A DNA stretch of 64,000 nt, taken from an uncultured Bariatricus sp. (lineage in GTDB: Bacteria > Bacillota > Clostridia > Lachnospirales > Lachnospiraceae). Below the pieces are notes generated by a model. It had not been told where the DNA came from and searched no databases. It worked only from the letters and a program-made list of their open reading frames with translations. Position numbers and translations under genes: made by a program. The stretch is taken from the NCBI GenBank assembly GCA_934320645.1, contig CAKRFP010000003.1:1-64000 (forward strand), given 5' to 3'. The number at the start of each line of letters is the position of its first letter. Position 1 is the stretch's first letter. Of this stretch, positions 35,906 through 44,796 are shown piece after piece.

Positions 35906-36073
35906 GAAAACCCGGAGCCACCCACCTATCCTGTCAGATTCCCACGCACTGGACATTTCGATGAGCCTCTGAAAACGTATATTGTGTCAGCAACGGCTTC
36001 CACAATATACTGAGTCTCATCTCCATAGTGCTCAAGGGAATCTGACAGGATAGGTGGGTGGCTCCGGGTTTTC
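35906..36073 (+). other. Structured palindromic element, copy 2
   Basis: Outer arms 35906-35943 and 36036-36073 are perfectly complementary over 38 bp and share no sequence with the arms of copy 1. The 86-nt core (35946-36031) has GCACT/AGTGC, GATGAG/CTCATC (35960-35965 with 36016-36021), and a 10-bp hairpin GTATATTGTG/CACAATATAC (35977-35986 with 36001-36010) with loop TCAGCAACGGCTTC. In that hairpin two base pairs differ from copy 1 and both are compensated (C-G to A-T, A-T to T-A). The element lies 31 bp after the DUF885 stop and 163 bp from the convergent DUF4317 gene. Confidence 0.85.
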
Positions 36074-36235
36074 TGGTACTGGTGCAACTCAAGATAATTG
36101 CATATTAGAGACATCAGCTCGCTGCGCATGACTGATGGTGATTTGTTTGTCCAAAGTTTAAGTGTTGCCGTAAGTAAAATTTAAAATAATGGAATAATTT
36201 CTAAAATATATCTTTAAAATATTCATAATAAAATC

Positions 36236-36853
36236 TTACATTTTTATAAGTCTGCTTAAAGCCTCGCGTTTCTTTTCTGTGGTTCCATAGATGTTGATGT
36301 GATTCAGGTCGCCACTACGGTCTGTAAAAGCTGGGAAGAGGAAGCCGAATGTTGGAGAACCGGGTTCGTATTCGCCGACAAGGGGACAGATGGCGCAGAT
36401 GAGATATGGAAATATTTCTTCGGATTCTCCGAGGCGTTCTTTGTCGGTGGCTTTGGCTGGGATATCGTAGTTATCATGGAAAACATAGATCGCGTAAGGG
36501 GTGGTGATCCGGATGTTTTCCATGATGATATCATAAAGAGTATCCATCAGGGCATCGTTTTTGAGTTCACAGTCTCTGAGCGCCATCAAAAGCTGCCACA
36601 TACTTCCGGCTTTCTGATTTTCTGTCTGGATCTCGTATTTTTTCAGTTGTGTGTTTGTCTCTGCAAATGGAATGGTTTTGGCGATTGCGAGATTTTTTGT
36701 TTTTTCTGATGGAGAAAGTTTGAGAAAATTGATGTTAAAGCTTCCGTCAAAATCTCCGTCTGCATCTACATAGCAGCCTGCAATTCTTGTAAATGATGTT
36801 CTCGCCGGTGTCATCCGTCTTGTCAGTTCCAGCATATCTTCTCGGTTGATCAT
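36236..36853 (-). CDS. DUF4317 family protein, about half length
   Basis: 205 residues. The N-terminal part matches DUF4317: REDMLELTRRM, TRIAGCYVDADGDF, FHDNYDIPAKATDKERLGESEEIFPYLICAICP, GFLFPAFTDRS. From memory the family is usually near 400 residues, so the C-terminal half is missing here. The stop is followed by AT-rich DNA and then the palindromic element. It could be a natural short paralogue or a truncation. RBS AAGGAGAATG is present. Function unknown. Confidence 0.75.
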   Translation of the reverse strand: MINREDMLELTRRMTPARTSFTRIAGCYVDADGDFDGSFNINFLKLSPSEKTKNLAIAKTIPFAETNTQLKKYEIQTENQKAGSMWQLLMALRDCELKNDALMDTLYDIIMENIRITTPYAIYVFHDNYDIPAKATDKERLGESEEIFPYLICAICPLVGEYEPGSPTFGFLFPAFTDRSGDLNHINIYGTTEKKREALSRLIKM

Positions 36854-36902
36854 TTGTCATTCTCCTTATGCAAAATTTACTTTTTCTTTAAATATACTAT
36901 AA

Positions 36903-36945
36903 AAAGCCTTCACTCTGCAAATCTACTCTGCAAAACAAAGGCTTT
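36903..36945 (-). terminator. Terminator of the CUT1/MalY/M42 operon
   Basis: AAAGCCTT/AAGGCTTT (36903-36910 with 36938-36945) followed by TT on the minus strand. The loop contains two direct copies of CTCTGCAAA. It begins 5 bp after the M42 stop. Confidence 0.8.
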
Positions 36946-36949
36946 CCTT

Positions 36950-37966
36950 CTACTTAAAACTGCATAAAAATTCTGCGATAAGTTCTATACATCCTTCTAC
37001 ATCGTTCATATCCGCAACCTCACCTGGATTATGCATATTCCGAAGTGGTATCCCTGTAAAAACCACTGGAACACCTTTATTCGAAAAATGAATTTGATCC
37101 GCATCTGTAAAACTTCTTGAACTTGCCGCTTCTCTCTGGATACCAATACCTGCTCTTTGAGCACATTCCACCATCTTTTCATTAAGCTGTTTAGCTGCTA
37201 TTGGACTATTGCAAAGTGCTGGACCATTTCCCAGAACAATATCTCCTGAAACGGCTACATTTGGGAATCTACTATAGTCTGTACAATTTGTAACATCAAC
37301 AACTACTGCAAGTGCCGGATCAATCTGCGCACTACACCAAAATGCACCATTTTTCGTTGTTTCTTCCCCCACTGTGGCAGCGGCATAAACACCTGCACTA
37401 CATCCTTTTTCTCTTGCACGTTTAAAAGCCTCCATGATAACAAATACCCCAATTCTGTCATCCAGTGCTCTCGCTGTTATTCGATTATGTAACAAATTTC
37501 TGATTCCAGAATCCAGTACAACTGTATCTCCTAAAGAGACATGCTGTAGCGCATCTTCCTTTGATACTGCGCCGATGTCTATCAATAAGTCTGCTGCTTT
37601 TACCGTTTCTTTTTTCAACAATTCTCTGCTACATTCTACAACACCGTACACGATGCCTTTCTTTGTGCAGATTTGAACTTTCTGACCCGGATAATTATGT
37701 GTCATTATTCCACCGCGTTCAATTGCCTGAATTCTTCCTTCTTCTGTAATTCTTGTAACTACGAGGCCAATCTCATCTGCATGTGCAGAAAGCATGATTC
37801 TGACAGGACTTTCCGGATTTAATACACAAATCACATCTCCTATTTCATCGGTTCTTATTTCATCTGCGTATTGTTCCATATGTTCCCTTAAAACACGCTG
37901 CCCGTTTTCTTCACTTCCAGATACAGAAATCTGATTTAATAAATTCTCCAAAAATTCTATATTCAT
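36950..37966 (-). CDS. M42 family aminopeptidase
   Basis: 338 residues. The ATG at 37966 has GGAG 7 bp upstream, better than the one at 37978. Metal ligands of the two-zinc M42 family are visible: H in SAHADEIG, D in RALDDRIG, E-E in TVGEETTKNG, D in VVDVTNC, and H in MHNPGEVAD. M42 enzymes (PepA, FrvX, CelM types) form large cytoplasmic assemblies that trim peptide N-termini. It is the last gene after a MalY/PatB lyase and an ABC importer, which suggests the importer may bring in an amino-acid or peptide conjugate. Confidence 0.9.
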   Translation of the reverse strand: MNIEFLENLLNQISVSGSEENGQRVLREHMEQYADEIRTDEIGDVICVLNPESPVRIMLSAHADEIGLVVTRITEEGRIQAIERGGIMTHNYPGQKVQICTKKGIVYGVVECSRELLKKETVKAADLLIDIGAVSKEDALQHVSLGDTVVLDSGIRNLLHNRITARALDDRIGVFVIMEAFKRAREKGCSAGVYAAATVGEETTKNGAFWCSAQIDPALAVVVDVTNCTDYSRFPNVAVSGDIVLGNGPALCNSPIAAKQLNEKMVECAQRAGIGIQREAASSRSFTDADQIHFSNKGVPVVFTGIPLRNMHNPGEVADMNDVEGCIELIAEFLCSFK

Positions 37967-37987
37967 TTTCTTCTCCATACCAAAACA

Positions 37988-39187
37988 TTATCTTCCTTGC
38001 ACACTTTCATCATAATGAACTTTCACTCTGTGCAAAGCTTTCTCCAGATACTCTCTGGAAGTTGCAATATTCACACGAATAAATTCCTCGGTGTGCTTTC
38101 CATACCGATCACCCATATATACTGATACTTTAGCCTTTTCAATGAAGAATTGCTCTAAAGCTTTCGGACTGATTCCTAATTTACTCGTTTTAATCCATGC
38201 CATGTACGTCCCTTCTGACGGAATTACTTCAAGTTCCGGCATATGTTTTTGCAAATACTTAGCGAGAAAATTATAATTTTCTTCCAGATAAATGTTTACC
38301 TGTTCCAGCCAGTCATCGCATTCTGTATAAGCTGCTTCCATAATGCCCGCAGCAAAAATATTCGGATTATGAAGACCCCACCGGTCAATTGTTTCTTTTA
38401 CTTTTTCGCGGATTCTTGTATCCGGAATAATCATATTCGATAAAATTACTCCCGGGACATTAAAGGTTTTTGTAATCGAATTGCATACGATCAATCGTTC
38501 TTCCAATTCTGTTCTTATCTTTAACGTAGAAACAAATTCTTTGCCTTTCTTTATAAAATCTGCATGAATCTCATCAGATACCAACATTAAATTATAATCC
38601 TTACAGATTGATGCAATTTCATCAAGCTCTCCTTTGTTCCATACACGCCCGGTTGGATTATGTGGATTGCACAGCAACATAAGACTTATATGGATTCCTT
38701 TTTTCAGATTATCGTCCAATGCTTCTCTTAACTGTTTAAAATCCATTCGATATCTTCCATTTTCTAATACTAATGGGCTTTCAATCATCTTCCGATCATA
38801 TTTTTCAATTGCATTTTGCAAGGCAGTGTATGCCGGTGTATGCAGTACAATTCCATCTCCAGGATTGGTAAACGTCTCTACCACCATATTCAGCGCCATA
38901 TTGATCCGCGGTGAAAAAACAACCCATTCTGGATCTATTTTTTCATGATACCTGCGCAGCATCCACTGACATACCAAATCTTGATAATTGTCCGGTAAAA
39001 TCGTATACCCAAATACACCTTTTTTTACAATTTTCTGCATCGCATTTAAAATAGGTTCTGGGGAACGATAATCCATATCTGCCACACCAAGATGCATGAC
39101 ATCACTTCCAAATAATGCATCCATTTCATCAAATTTTGCACTGTTTGTATGGCGTCTGTCAATGATTTCATCAAAATTATATTCCAT
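37988..39187 (-). CDS. MalY/PatB-type PLP C-S lyase or aminotransferase (paralogue 1)
   Basis: 399 residues. Fold-type I PLP enzyme: LGVADMDYRSPEPI, LCNPHNPTGRVW, SDEIHADF, and the PLP lysine in SITKTFNVPG. Members are cystathionine beta-lyases (C-S lyases) that release thiol, pyruvate and ammonia from S-substituted cysteines. It is one of three MalY/PatB genes in this window (others at 54567 and 62963). Start is 3 bp after the permease stop, so it is operonic with the CUT1 permeases. Confidence 0.88.
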   Translation of the reverse strand: MEYNFDEIIDRRHTNSAKFDEMDALFGSDVMHLGVADMDYRSPEPILNAMQKIVKKGVFGYTILPDNYQDLVCQWMLRRYHEKIDPEWVVFSPRINMALNMVVETFTNPGDGIVLHTPAYTALQNAIEKYDRKMIESPLVLENGRYRMDFKQLREALDDNLKKGIHISLMLLCNPHNPTGRVWNKGELDEIASICKDYNLMLVSDEIHADFIKKGKEFVSTLKIRTELEERLIVCNSITKTFNVPGVILSNMIIPDTRIREKVKETIDRWGLHNPNIFAAGIMEAAYTECDDWLEQVNIYLEENYNFLAKYLQKHMPELEVIPSEGTYMAWIKTSKLGISPKALEQFFIEKAKVSVYMGDRYGKHTEEFIRVNIATSREYLEKALHRVKVHYDESVQGR

Positions 39188-39190
39188 ATC

Positions 39191-40036
39191 CTATCCCTTT
39201 ACTGCACCTGACATTGAACTTTCCAAAATTTTCTTTGAGCAGAACATAAACAAAAGCAATATCGGCACTACTGAAAGTGTAACGCCAAGATATACTACTC
39301 CATAATCTGTTTTGTATACTCCTTGCATCTGCTGTACCAGAATCGGTAATGTAAACTTTTCCTGTGAGAACAGTAATATAGATGGCTGTACATAGGAGTT
39401 CCAACAACCAACAAATGTAAAAATAGCCTGCGTAGCTACTCCCGGAATAATTACTGGGAAAATAATTTTATTAAATATTTTAAACTCATTGCAACCATCA
39501 ATACGTGCACTTTCAAGCAATTCATTTGGAACATATGCATCAATATACTGGCGAATCCAATATACCATAACTGGTGTGGCAAAACTCGGCATTAAAATAG
39601 CAATGTAATTATCTAACAATCTTAAATTATTCATTTCCTGGAAGTAACCAATAATTCCGAGCTGTCCAGGAAGCATCATTGTTGCAAGGACGATCCAGAA
39701 TAAAACTTTATTCCCTTTGAATTTGTATTTTGCAAAACCATAGGCGGTAAGTGCTCCAATATAAGTGGAAATTGCCGTATATATCACGGATATAACAACA
39801 CTGTTTGCAAGGCCTCTCCAAATATTTACATTATCTTGAAGCCGATGATAATTATCCAGCAAATGTTTTCCTGGAATCATCTGAAAACTGGTTGCTAAAG
39901 CGGCATTATCATGAGTACATCCAATAATCATATTATAAAATGGTACTATACTGATAATGGCAAGAAAAATTAAAAATATGTACGTTAAGGCGCGATAAAG
40001 TTTACCATGACCTTCTTTTTTACTTTGCATACTCAT
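39191..40036 (-). CDS. CUT1-type ABC permease (MalG/AraQ-like)
   Basis: 281 residues, six membrane segments, EAA loop region ELLESARIDGCNEFKIFNKIIFPVI. It starts 1 bp from the other permease stop. Together with 40037-40951 it forms the heterodimeric membrane part of a carbohydrate-type importer. No ATPase is encoded in the operon, so a shared MsmK/UgpC-type ATPase elsewhere is probably used. Confidence 0.9.
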   Translation of the reverse strand: MSMQSKKEGHGKLYRALTYIFLIFLAIISIVPFYNMIIGCTHDNAALATSFQMIPGKHLLDNYHRLQDNVNIWRGLANSVVISVIYTAISTYIGALTAYGFAKYKFKGNKVLFWIVLATMMLPGQLGIIGYFQEMNNLRLLDNYIAILMPSFATPVMVYWIRQYIDAYVPNELLESARIDGCNEFKIFNKIIFPVIIPGVATQAIFTFVGCWNSYVQPSILLFSQEKFTLPILVQQMQGVYKTDYGVVYLGVTLSVVPILLLFMFCSKKILESSMSGAVKG

Positions 40037-40951
40037 TTAATACTGCTCCTTCTTTCCTGTTGTATATTTCATGAAAATAATTGAAAATACAATAATAATT
40101 ACAAATAATCCATATGAAATTGCTGCACCATATCCATAATCTAAATTTGTAAATGCGATATTATACATATACATTACCATGGTTAATAATGAAGCTTTTG
40201 TTCCTCCCGTTGCACCACCAAAAGTATATGGTAAATCAAAAATCTGAAGACCACCAATAATTGATGTAACAAATGCAAACGTCATGATCGGACGCATAAG
40301 CGGTAGTACGATCTTAAAAAATGTCTGTACTTTTGAAGCTCCATCCACTTCAGCAGCTTCAAAAAGTTCATATGGAATTCCTCGAATACCCGCTGTAAAA
40401 ATAATGGTATAATATCCAAAATACTGCCAGAATAACACCAATGCAACAATGAGCTGCGACAGTAAAGGGCTTCCCTTCCAGTTAATCGGAGCCTTAATAA
40501 TATGTAATGTCATCAGAACCTGATTCACACTACCAGCTTTCCAATCGAATAACAAGCTAAAAAGTACACCGAGTGAAACAGCTGTTACAAGATTCGGAAA
40601 ATAGAATACTGTTTTAAAGAAATTACTTCCACGTAATTTCTTCTGATTCAGCAAAAACGCAAGCACCAAACCAAATACCATCTGTGGAATCATTGCTAAA
40701 AGTGCAATAAAAATTGTGTTTCCGATAGATTTTATAAACATTTGATCCTGAAGTAACCTCTGATAATTCGCCAATCCTATAAATTGCTGTTCCCCAAATC
40801 CATCCCAGGACATAAAACTTAACTTAAATGTATATAAAATTGGATATAAGGTAAATGTTAAAAAAACGATAAAATATGGTGCAATAAAAAAATATCCTGC
40901 ATTATTTTTATTTATTTTGTTTCTTTTCCGCTTTCCGCTTACTGCAGCCAC
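40037..40951 (-). CDS. CUT1-type ABC permease (MalF/UgpA-like)
   Basis: 304 residues if the GTG at 40951 is the start: AAAGGAGGG lies 9 bp upstream of it, while the in-frame ATG at 41017 sits inside the intercistronic hairpin. Opens VAAVSGKRKRNK, then six membrane segments, with the EAA loop PYELFEAAEVDGASKVQTFFKIVLPLM. Confidence 0.88.
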   Translation of the reverse strand: MAAVSGKRKRNKINKNNAGYFFIAPYFIVFLTFTLYPILYTFKLSFMSWDGFGEQQFIGLANYQRLLQDQMFIKSIGNTIFIALLAMIPQMVFGLVLAFLLNQKKLRGSNFFKTVFYFPNLVTAVSLGVLFSLLFDWKAGSVNQVLMTLHIIKAPINWKGSPLLSQLIVALVLFWQYFGYYTIIFTAGIRGIPYELFEAAEVDGASKVQTFFKIVLPLMRPIMTFAFVTSIIGGLQIFDLPYTFGGATGGTKASLLTMVMYMYNIAFTNLDYGYGAAISYGLFVIIIVFSIIFMKYTTGKKEQY

Positions 40952-40979
40952 TTTTTGTAGCCCTCCTTTTCTATTTAAA

Positions 40980-41028
40980 AAGCTGCTCCAGGGAAGGTAC
41001 TCCTCCGAGCACTTCACTGAAGCAGCTT
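40980..41028 (-). other. Intercistronic hairpin after the CUT1 binding-protein gene
   Basis: AAGCTGCT/AGCAGCTT (40980-40987 with 41021-41028) followed by TTT on the minus strand. Probable partial terminator between the binding-protein gene and the permeases. Confidence 0.65.
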
Positions 41029-41060
41029 CCTTTATCTGATATCCATACTCATTTTATGGA

Positions 41061-42419
41061 CTAATCAATTTCGATTTCCGGATAAATATTCTTCATATCT
41101 TCTTTGAATCCTTGTACTGCCTCTTCCGGTGTAATCTGTCCTGTCGCAATAAGATCCATCTGTGCGCCTGCACTTGTCCAAGCCTGACGGTCATATTTTG
41201 TCATTGGATCACCTTTAACTTCTTTCGCTGTTTCATAGAAGTCTGCGAAATACTGCTGATCGCCAGTTACAATATCTGTATGTCCTTCTTCGATACATTT
41301 TTCGATTGCCGGAATATATCCCGGGAAATCTCCCCATGTATTAGCAAGTCCATTTACAAGATAATCTACATTAGATGTCATAGTTTTAATCCATGCCCAT
41401 GCTGCATCTTTATTTTTAGAGTTTGAGTACATTCCATACCATGTACCACCATTCTGATAAGGAATTGGTGCCTGCATGTATCCCCATGTATTGGCTGCCT
41501 TGTCCATTTCATCATCTGGGATTCCTGGTTTAATACAGAAATTAAGTCCCCATGTTGGTAAGCATGTAAGAATAAACATATCTTTTGAGTACATTCCTGA
41601 TGTCCATCCTGCTGACCACATATCTGCTTCTGCATCTACTTTGTTTGAAACAACTGTTTCCATCATTTTGTACATTTCAAGCATATAGTCATCACTGATA
41701 ATATGGTTGTTATCATCTACCCACGGCTGACCTTTGTAAGAAGCATACAGCTGTAATACCGATTCAACGTCATCTAATAATGCGATCTTTCCATCGGATT
41801 TTTCGTAAACCTGTTTTCCTACTTCTACGATTTTATCCCAGTCAGATAACATTGCAGCTAATTCATCCGGATCATCTGTTCCAAGATATTCTTTAGCAAG
41901 AGCTTTCTTATACCAGAATCCTCCTGGTGTTGACTGCCATGAAAGACCTCTGATATCACCTTCCTTATCTCTTGAAAGCTCATCTACATATGGAATCATA
42001 TCTTTTGAAATATCTTCTGCACCATATTTGTCTTGGCTTAAATTCTCAAGCATATCTGTTTCTTTATATACACCAAGATCCGAAATCTCAAATGTTGCCA
42101 CATCTGGTGCATTTGTTCCTGTGCGGAATGCATTCTGAAGTTTTGTTCTGTACTCTTTGGATGGCATAACTGTTACTTTTACCTTCACACCAGGAACAAT
42201 TTTGTTGAACTCTTCAACATAAAAGTTCATCTCTTCCTGACTCAGATTTGTCCAAACCTCGATTTCACCTTCCGTCTTTGTAACGTCTTCTGTAATCTTC
42301 TGATCATCCGATTTCTTGGAACTATCAGATGTTTTCTGCCCACTGTTGCCCCCACAACCTGTGAGCAAGGTTGCTGCGCCTAATGTCACAGCAAGAATTC
42401 TCGCTAATCTCTTTTTCAT
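41061..42419 (-). CDS. CUT1-type extracellular solute-binding lipoprotein
   Basis: 452 residues, RBS AGGAGGAAAG. Lipobox LLTGC near residue 22, then an SBP family 1 fold (EGEIEVWTNLSQEEMNFYVEEFNK, PDVATFEISDLGVY, GTWYGMYSNSKNKDAAWAWI). This type usually binds oligosaccharides or polyols. The linked M42 and MalY genes hint at a less ordinary ligand. First gene of the operon. Confidence 0.9.
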   Translation of the reverse strand: MKKRLARILAVTLGAATLLTGCGGNSGQKTSDSSKKSDDQKITEDVTKTEGEIEVWTNLSQEEMNFYVEEFNKIVPGVKVKVTVMPSKEYRTKLQNAFRTGTNAPDVATFEISDLGVYKETDMLENLSQDKYGAEDISKDMIPYVDELSRDKEGDIRGLSWQSTPGGFWYKKALAKEYLGTDDPDELAAMLSDWDKIVEVGKQVYEKSDGKIALLDDVESVLQLYASYKGQPWVDDNNHIISDDYMLEMYKMMETVVSNKVDAEADMWSAGWTSGMYSKDMFILTCLPTWGLNFCIKPGIPDDEMDKAANTWGYMQAPIPYQNGGTWYGMYSNSKNKDAAWAWIKTMTSNVDYLVNGLANTWGDFPGYIPAIEKCIEEGHTDIVTGDQQYFADFYETAKEVKGDPMTKYDRQAWTSAGAQMDLIATGQITPEEAVQGFKEDMKNIYPEIEID

Positions 42420-42463
42420 TTTCTTTCCTCCTACTCGTATGAGTTTGTTACTTGTTGTTTTGA

Positions 42464-42512
42464 ATTATAACAACCTTTACCTCTCAACGCTACCTTTATC
42501 TTAACCTCACAA
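42464..42512 (-). promoter_or_regulatory. Candidate AraC-activated promoter of the CUT1 operon
   Basis: -10 TATAAT (42464-42469) without a good -35. Two direct repeats, TTGAGAGGTAAAG (42475-42487) and TTGTGAGGTTAAG (42500-42512), lie upstream with a 25-bp period, the near one overlapping the -35 position. This is the layout of an activator site, fitting the AraC gene next to it. Confidence 0.55.
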
Positions 42513-42672
42513 TGTCACTTTCTTGTCATTTTCTACTATTTTCTGTTTTTTTTGATATATTTTTAGTGCATTTTTTATTATTTGTATTTCTTTTATTTTT
42601 CCAAATCCATCTAATTGTATATTTTTTTTGATTTACGCAATCCATTTTATGCATATTGCTGCATTCAACAAT

Positions 42673-42710
42673 TCAACGGGTCTCACAAAAAATTTTGTAA
42701 GACCCGTTGA
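42673..42710 (-). terminator. Hairpin directly after the AraC regulator gene
   Basis: TCAACGGGTCT/AGACCCGTTGA (42673-42683 with 42700-42710), 11 bp, with AAAA/TTTT pairing in the loop. The T-run is weak, so termination is likely but not certain. Confidence 0.65.
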
Positions 42711-42711
42711 T

Positions 42712-43536
42712 CTATTGCTTCATTCTTTTTCTATATTCACTTGGAAGAATATCATTTTTCTTTTTAAATGCTTTTGCAAATGCTTTACTATTTGCAAAAC
42801 CATTATTAATAGCAATATCACCAAGCATATGATTAGTATTCACAAGTTCAGCGCAAGCTCTCTCCAATCTAATACTCTGCAAGTATTCCCTATAACTAAC
42901 TTTCGCATACTTTTGAAACATCTTCGACAAATAGGTCGGAGAATATCCAAATATTTTTGCCAGACTTTCAAGAGAGATATCTCCCTCATAATTTTCTTTA
43001 ATATAATTTGTTATATCTGTCAGACGATTCAAATGCTTATAACTTTTTATTCTTTCATCACTTACATCTGTTATCCTATACACTGTTACCATTAAATATA
43101 ACAAATGATAAAACTTTGTTTGAGTTAGAAATTCATACCCGCACTTCTTTTCCACATAGGCTCTGTACATCTCTTTCATTATACCCATCATATCTTTATC
43201 ACAATAATTGGAATCATGTGAAAATGTAATGAAATTTTTCCCAATATAATACTCTTCAAAAACAACAAGTGGAATTTGAATAACTAATGTCAAATTTAAA
43301 TCTGGTGCAAAAATAGAATGCACTTCATTTGAATTTACAATAACAAATTCACCTTCTTTCAAATAATATTCTTCATCATTTAAAAAGAATCTTACTGAAC
43401 CTTCAAAAACAGCAAAAATCTCTATTGATGTATGCCAATGCTTATTTCTTACATAATTTCCGTTTTTCCCTTCAAATATAAACATTTTAAATGGTAATCC
43501 TTTATTAGGTATAATAATTTCATGATTAGCATCCAT
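42712..43536 (-). CDS. AraC family transcriptional regulator with cupin sensor domain
   Basis: 274 residues from ATG 43536 (AGGTGGGG 6 bp upstream); a GTG at 43548 is possible. N-terminal cupin (KHWHTSIEIFAVFEGSVRFFLN, EGEFVIVNSNEVHS) and C-terminal AraC double helix-turn-helix (SLESLAKIFGYSPTYLSKMFQKY, GFANSKAFAKAFKKK, LPSEYRKRM). It lies directly upstream of the CUT1 operon on the same strand and is its likely ligand-responsive activator. Confidence 0.9.
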   Translation of the reverse strand: MDANHEIIIPNKGLPFKMFIFEGKNGNYVRNKHWHTSIEIFAVFEGSVRFFLNDEEYYLKEGEFVIVNSNEVHSIFAPDLNLTLVIQIPLVVFEEYYIGKNFITFSHDSNYCDKDMMGIMKEMYRAYVEKKCGYEFLTQTKFYHLLYLMVTVYRITDVSDERIKSYKHLNRLTDITNYIKENYEGDISLESLAKIFGYSPTYLSKMFQKYAKVSYREYLQSIRLERACAELVNTNHMLGDIAINNGFANSKAFAKAFKKKNDILPSEYRKRMKQ

Positions 43537-43767
43537 GCATTTCCCCACCTTCTAATAACATACTTTACACATTTTGCCTTTTCTTTTCCCCAAAATTCAA
43601 GCAAAATATGTCTTTTAAAAAACTAATTTCCCTAAAATTACTTTTCTATTCTATCTTTTATTCTAACACTTATCCTACTGATTTCAACCACTTATCCTTA
43701 TTTGCCTCATCATCAAAAAATACTTTTTATTTTAAATTATTTTTCTATTTTATTTATTTACAAAAAT

Positions 43768-44796
43768 TCAAAGAAACTCTTCGATATCCACGATCCGATT
43801 TCCCCTTTTTTCTTTCCATATCATCAGATACACCTTAAAATCCACCGAATCTCTTGCGGCAGCAAACGGTTCCTCACGCACAAGCGTCACTTTCTGTCCG
43901 TTTATCTCCAGTTCTTCTTTTCTTTGCTCTGCTTTCTGTAAAACTTCTTCGTACTTCTGGTTAAATTTCTCTCCAAAATCTCTTCGTGGATAGTTTTTTG
44001 CTTCTTTTGCAAGCTTTTTATCCAACAGGTCAATCATATCTGCATGGCTTCTTCTGTGTAACAGCCTTGCAAGCCATCTGCTCATCACTTTTCCATGATG
44101 TTTCCGATAAAAACGAAGCCACCTTCCCACGCTTCTGTCCCCTGTCTCCACAGCAAGCTCTTCCATCACATCGATTGCCTCTTCTGCTGGACTCCACGGA
44201 TCCTCCATCGGAACAATATATTTTTCCGGGACTGCCGGATAGCAGGCATAGTTCAGCGGCGGAAAATGCACCAGACTGGCAAGTCTTTGCTCTGCTTCAC
44301 TTGCCGCCTCTTCTCCAAGGTATTCACATTTATCACTCAGAATCGCCAGACGATATTCCAGAATCCGCAGATACTCGTACCCTTTCACCCAGAAATGTCC
44401 CACATCTCCGTAATTATAAAGGTTCACCTCCAACTGAAGATCCTGGAAAAAGATCGTCACAACCGTATCGCCCTGATATACAATAAGCACGTATTCTCCG
44501 TCCTCCTGGCTTAAAGTTGCGTCCAGCTCTCCTTCATAATCTTTCTGATAATGCCCGGTCATTCTTGCACCAGAGAATACCAGAAAGCTTTCCACTGCAT
44601 CATTCATTAGATACACGAGACGGATTTCATCCTGGTTTTCCACATCTTTGTCTGGAAACAGAAGTTCAAACTGATCCTGACCTAACAGCTCGGCAAGCTT
44701 CTGAAATGCCTCCGGAATTTCTTCTGTATATCCATCTTCCATTTCCACAGATTCTTCCTCTGCCAATATATTCTCCTGCATTTCCAGTTCACTCAT
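43768..44796 (-). CDS. Protein of unknown function
   Basis: 342 residues. Very acidic N-terminus (about 1-30). No catalytic motif recognised; no signal peptide or membrane segment. Central part is mixed alpha/beta (LVFSGARMTGHYQKDY, VNLYNYGDVGHFWVKGYEYLRILEYRLAIL), and the C-terminal third is basic and helical (RWLARLLHRRSHADMIDLLDKKLAKEAKNYPRR). It may belong to a Lachnospiraceae DUF such as DUF3878, with low certainty. The ATG abuts the transglutaminase stop, so the two proteins are probably made together. Confidence 0.7.
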   Translation of the reverse strand: MSELEMQENILAEEESVEMEDGYTEEIPEAFQKLAELLGQDQFELLFPDKDVENQDEIRLVYLMNDAVESFLVFSGARMTGHYQKDYEGELDATLSQEDGEYVLIVYQGDTVVTIFFQDLQLEVNLYNYGDVGHFWVKGYEYLRILEYRLAILSDKCEYLGEEAASEAEQRLASLVHFPPLNYACYPAVPEKYIVPMEDPWSPAEEAIDVMEELAVETGDRSVGRWLRFYRKHHGKVMSRWLARLLHRRSHADMIDLLDKKLAKEAKNYPRRDFGEKFNQKYEEVLQKAEQRKEELEINGQKVTLVREEPFAAARDSVDFKVYLMIWKEKRGNRIVDIEEFL

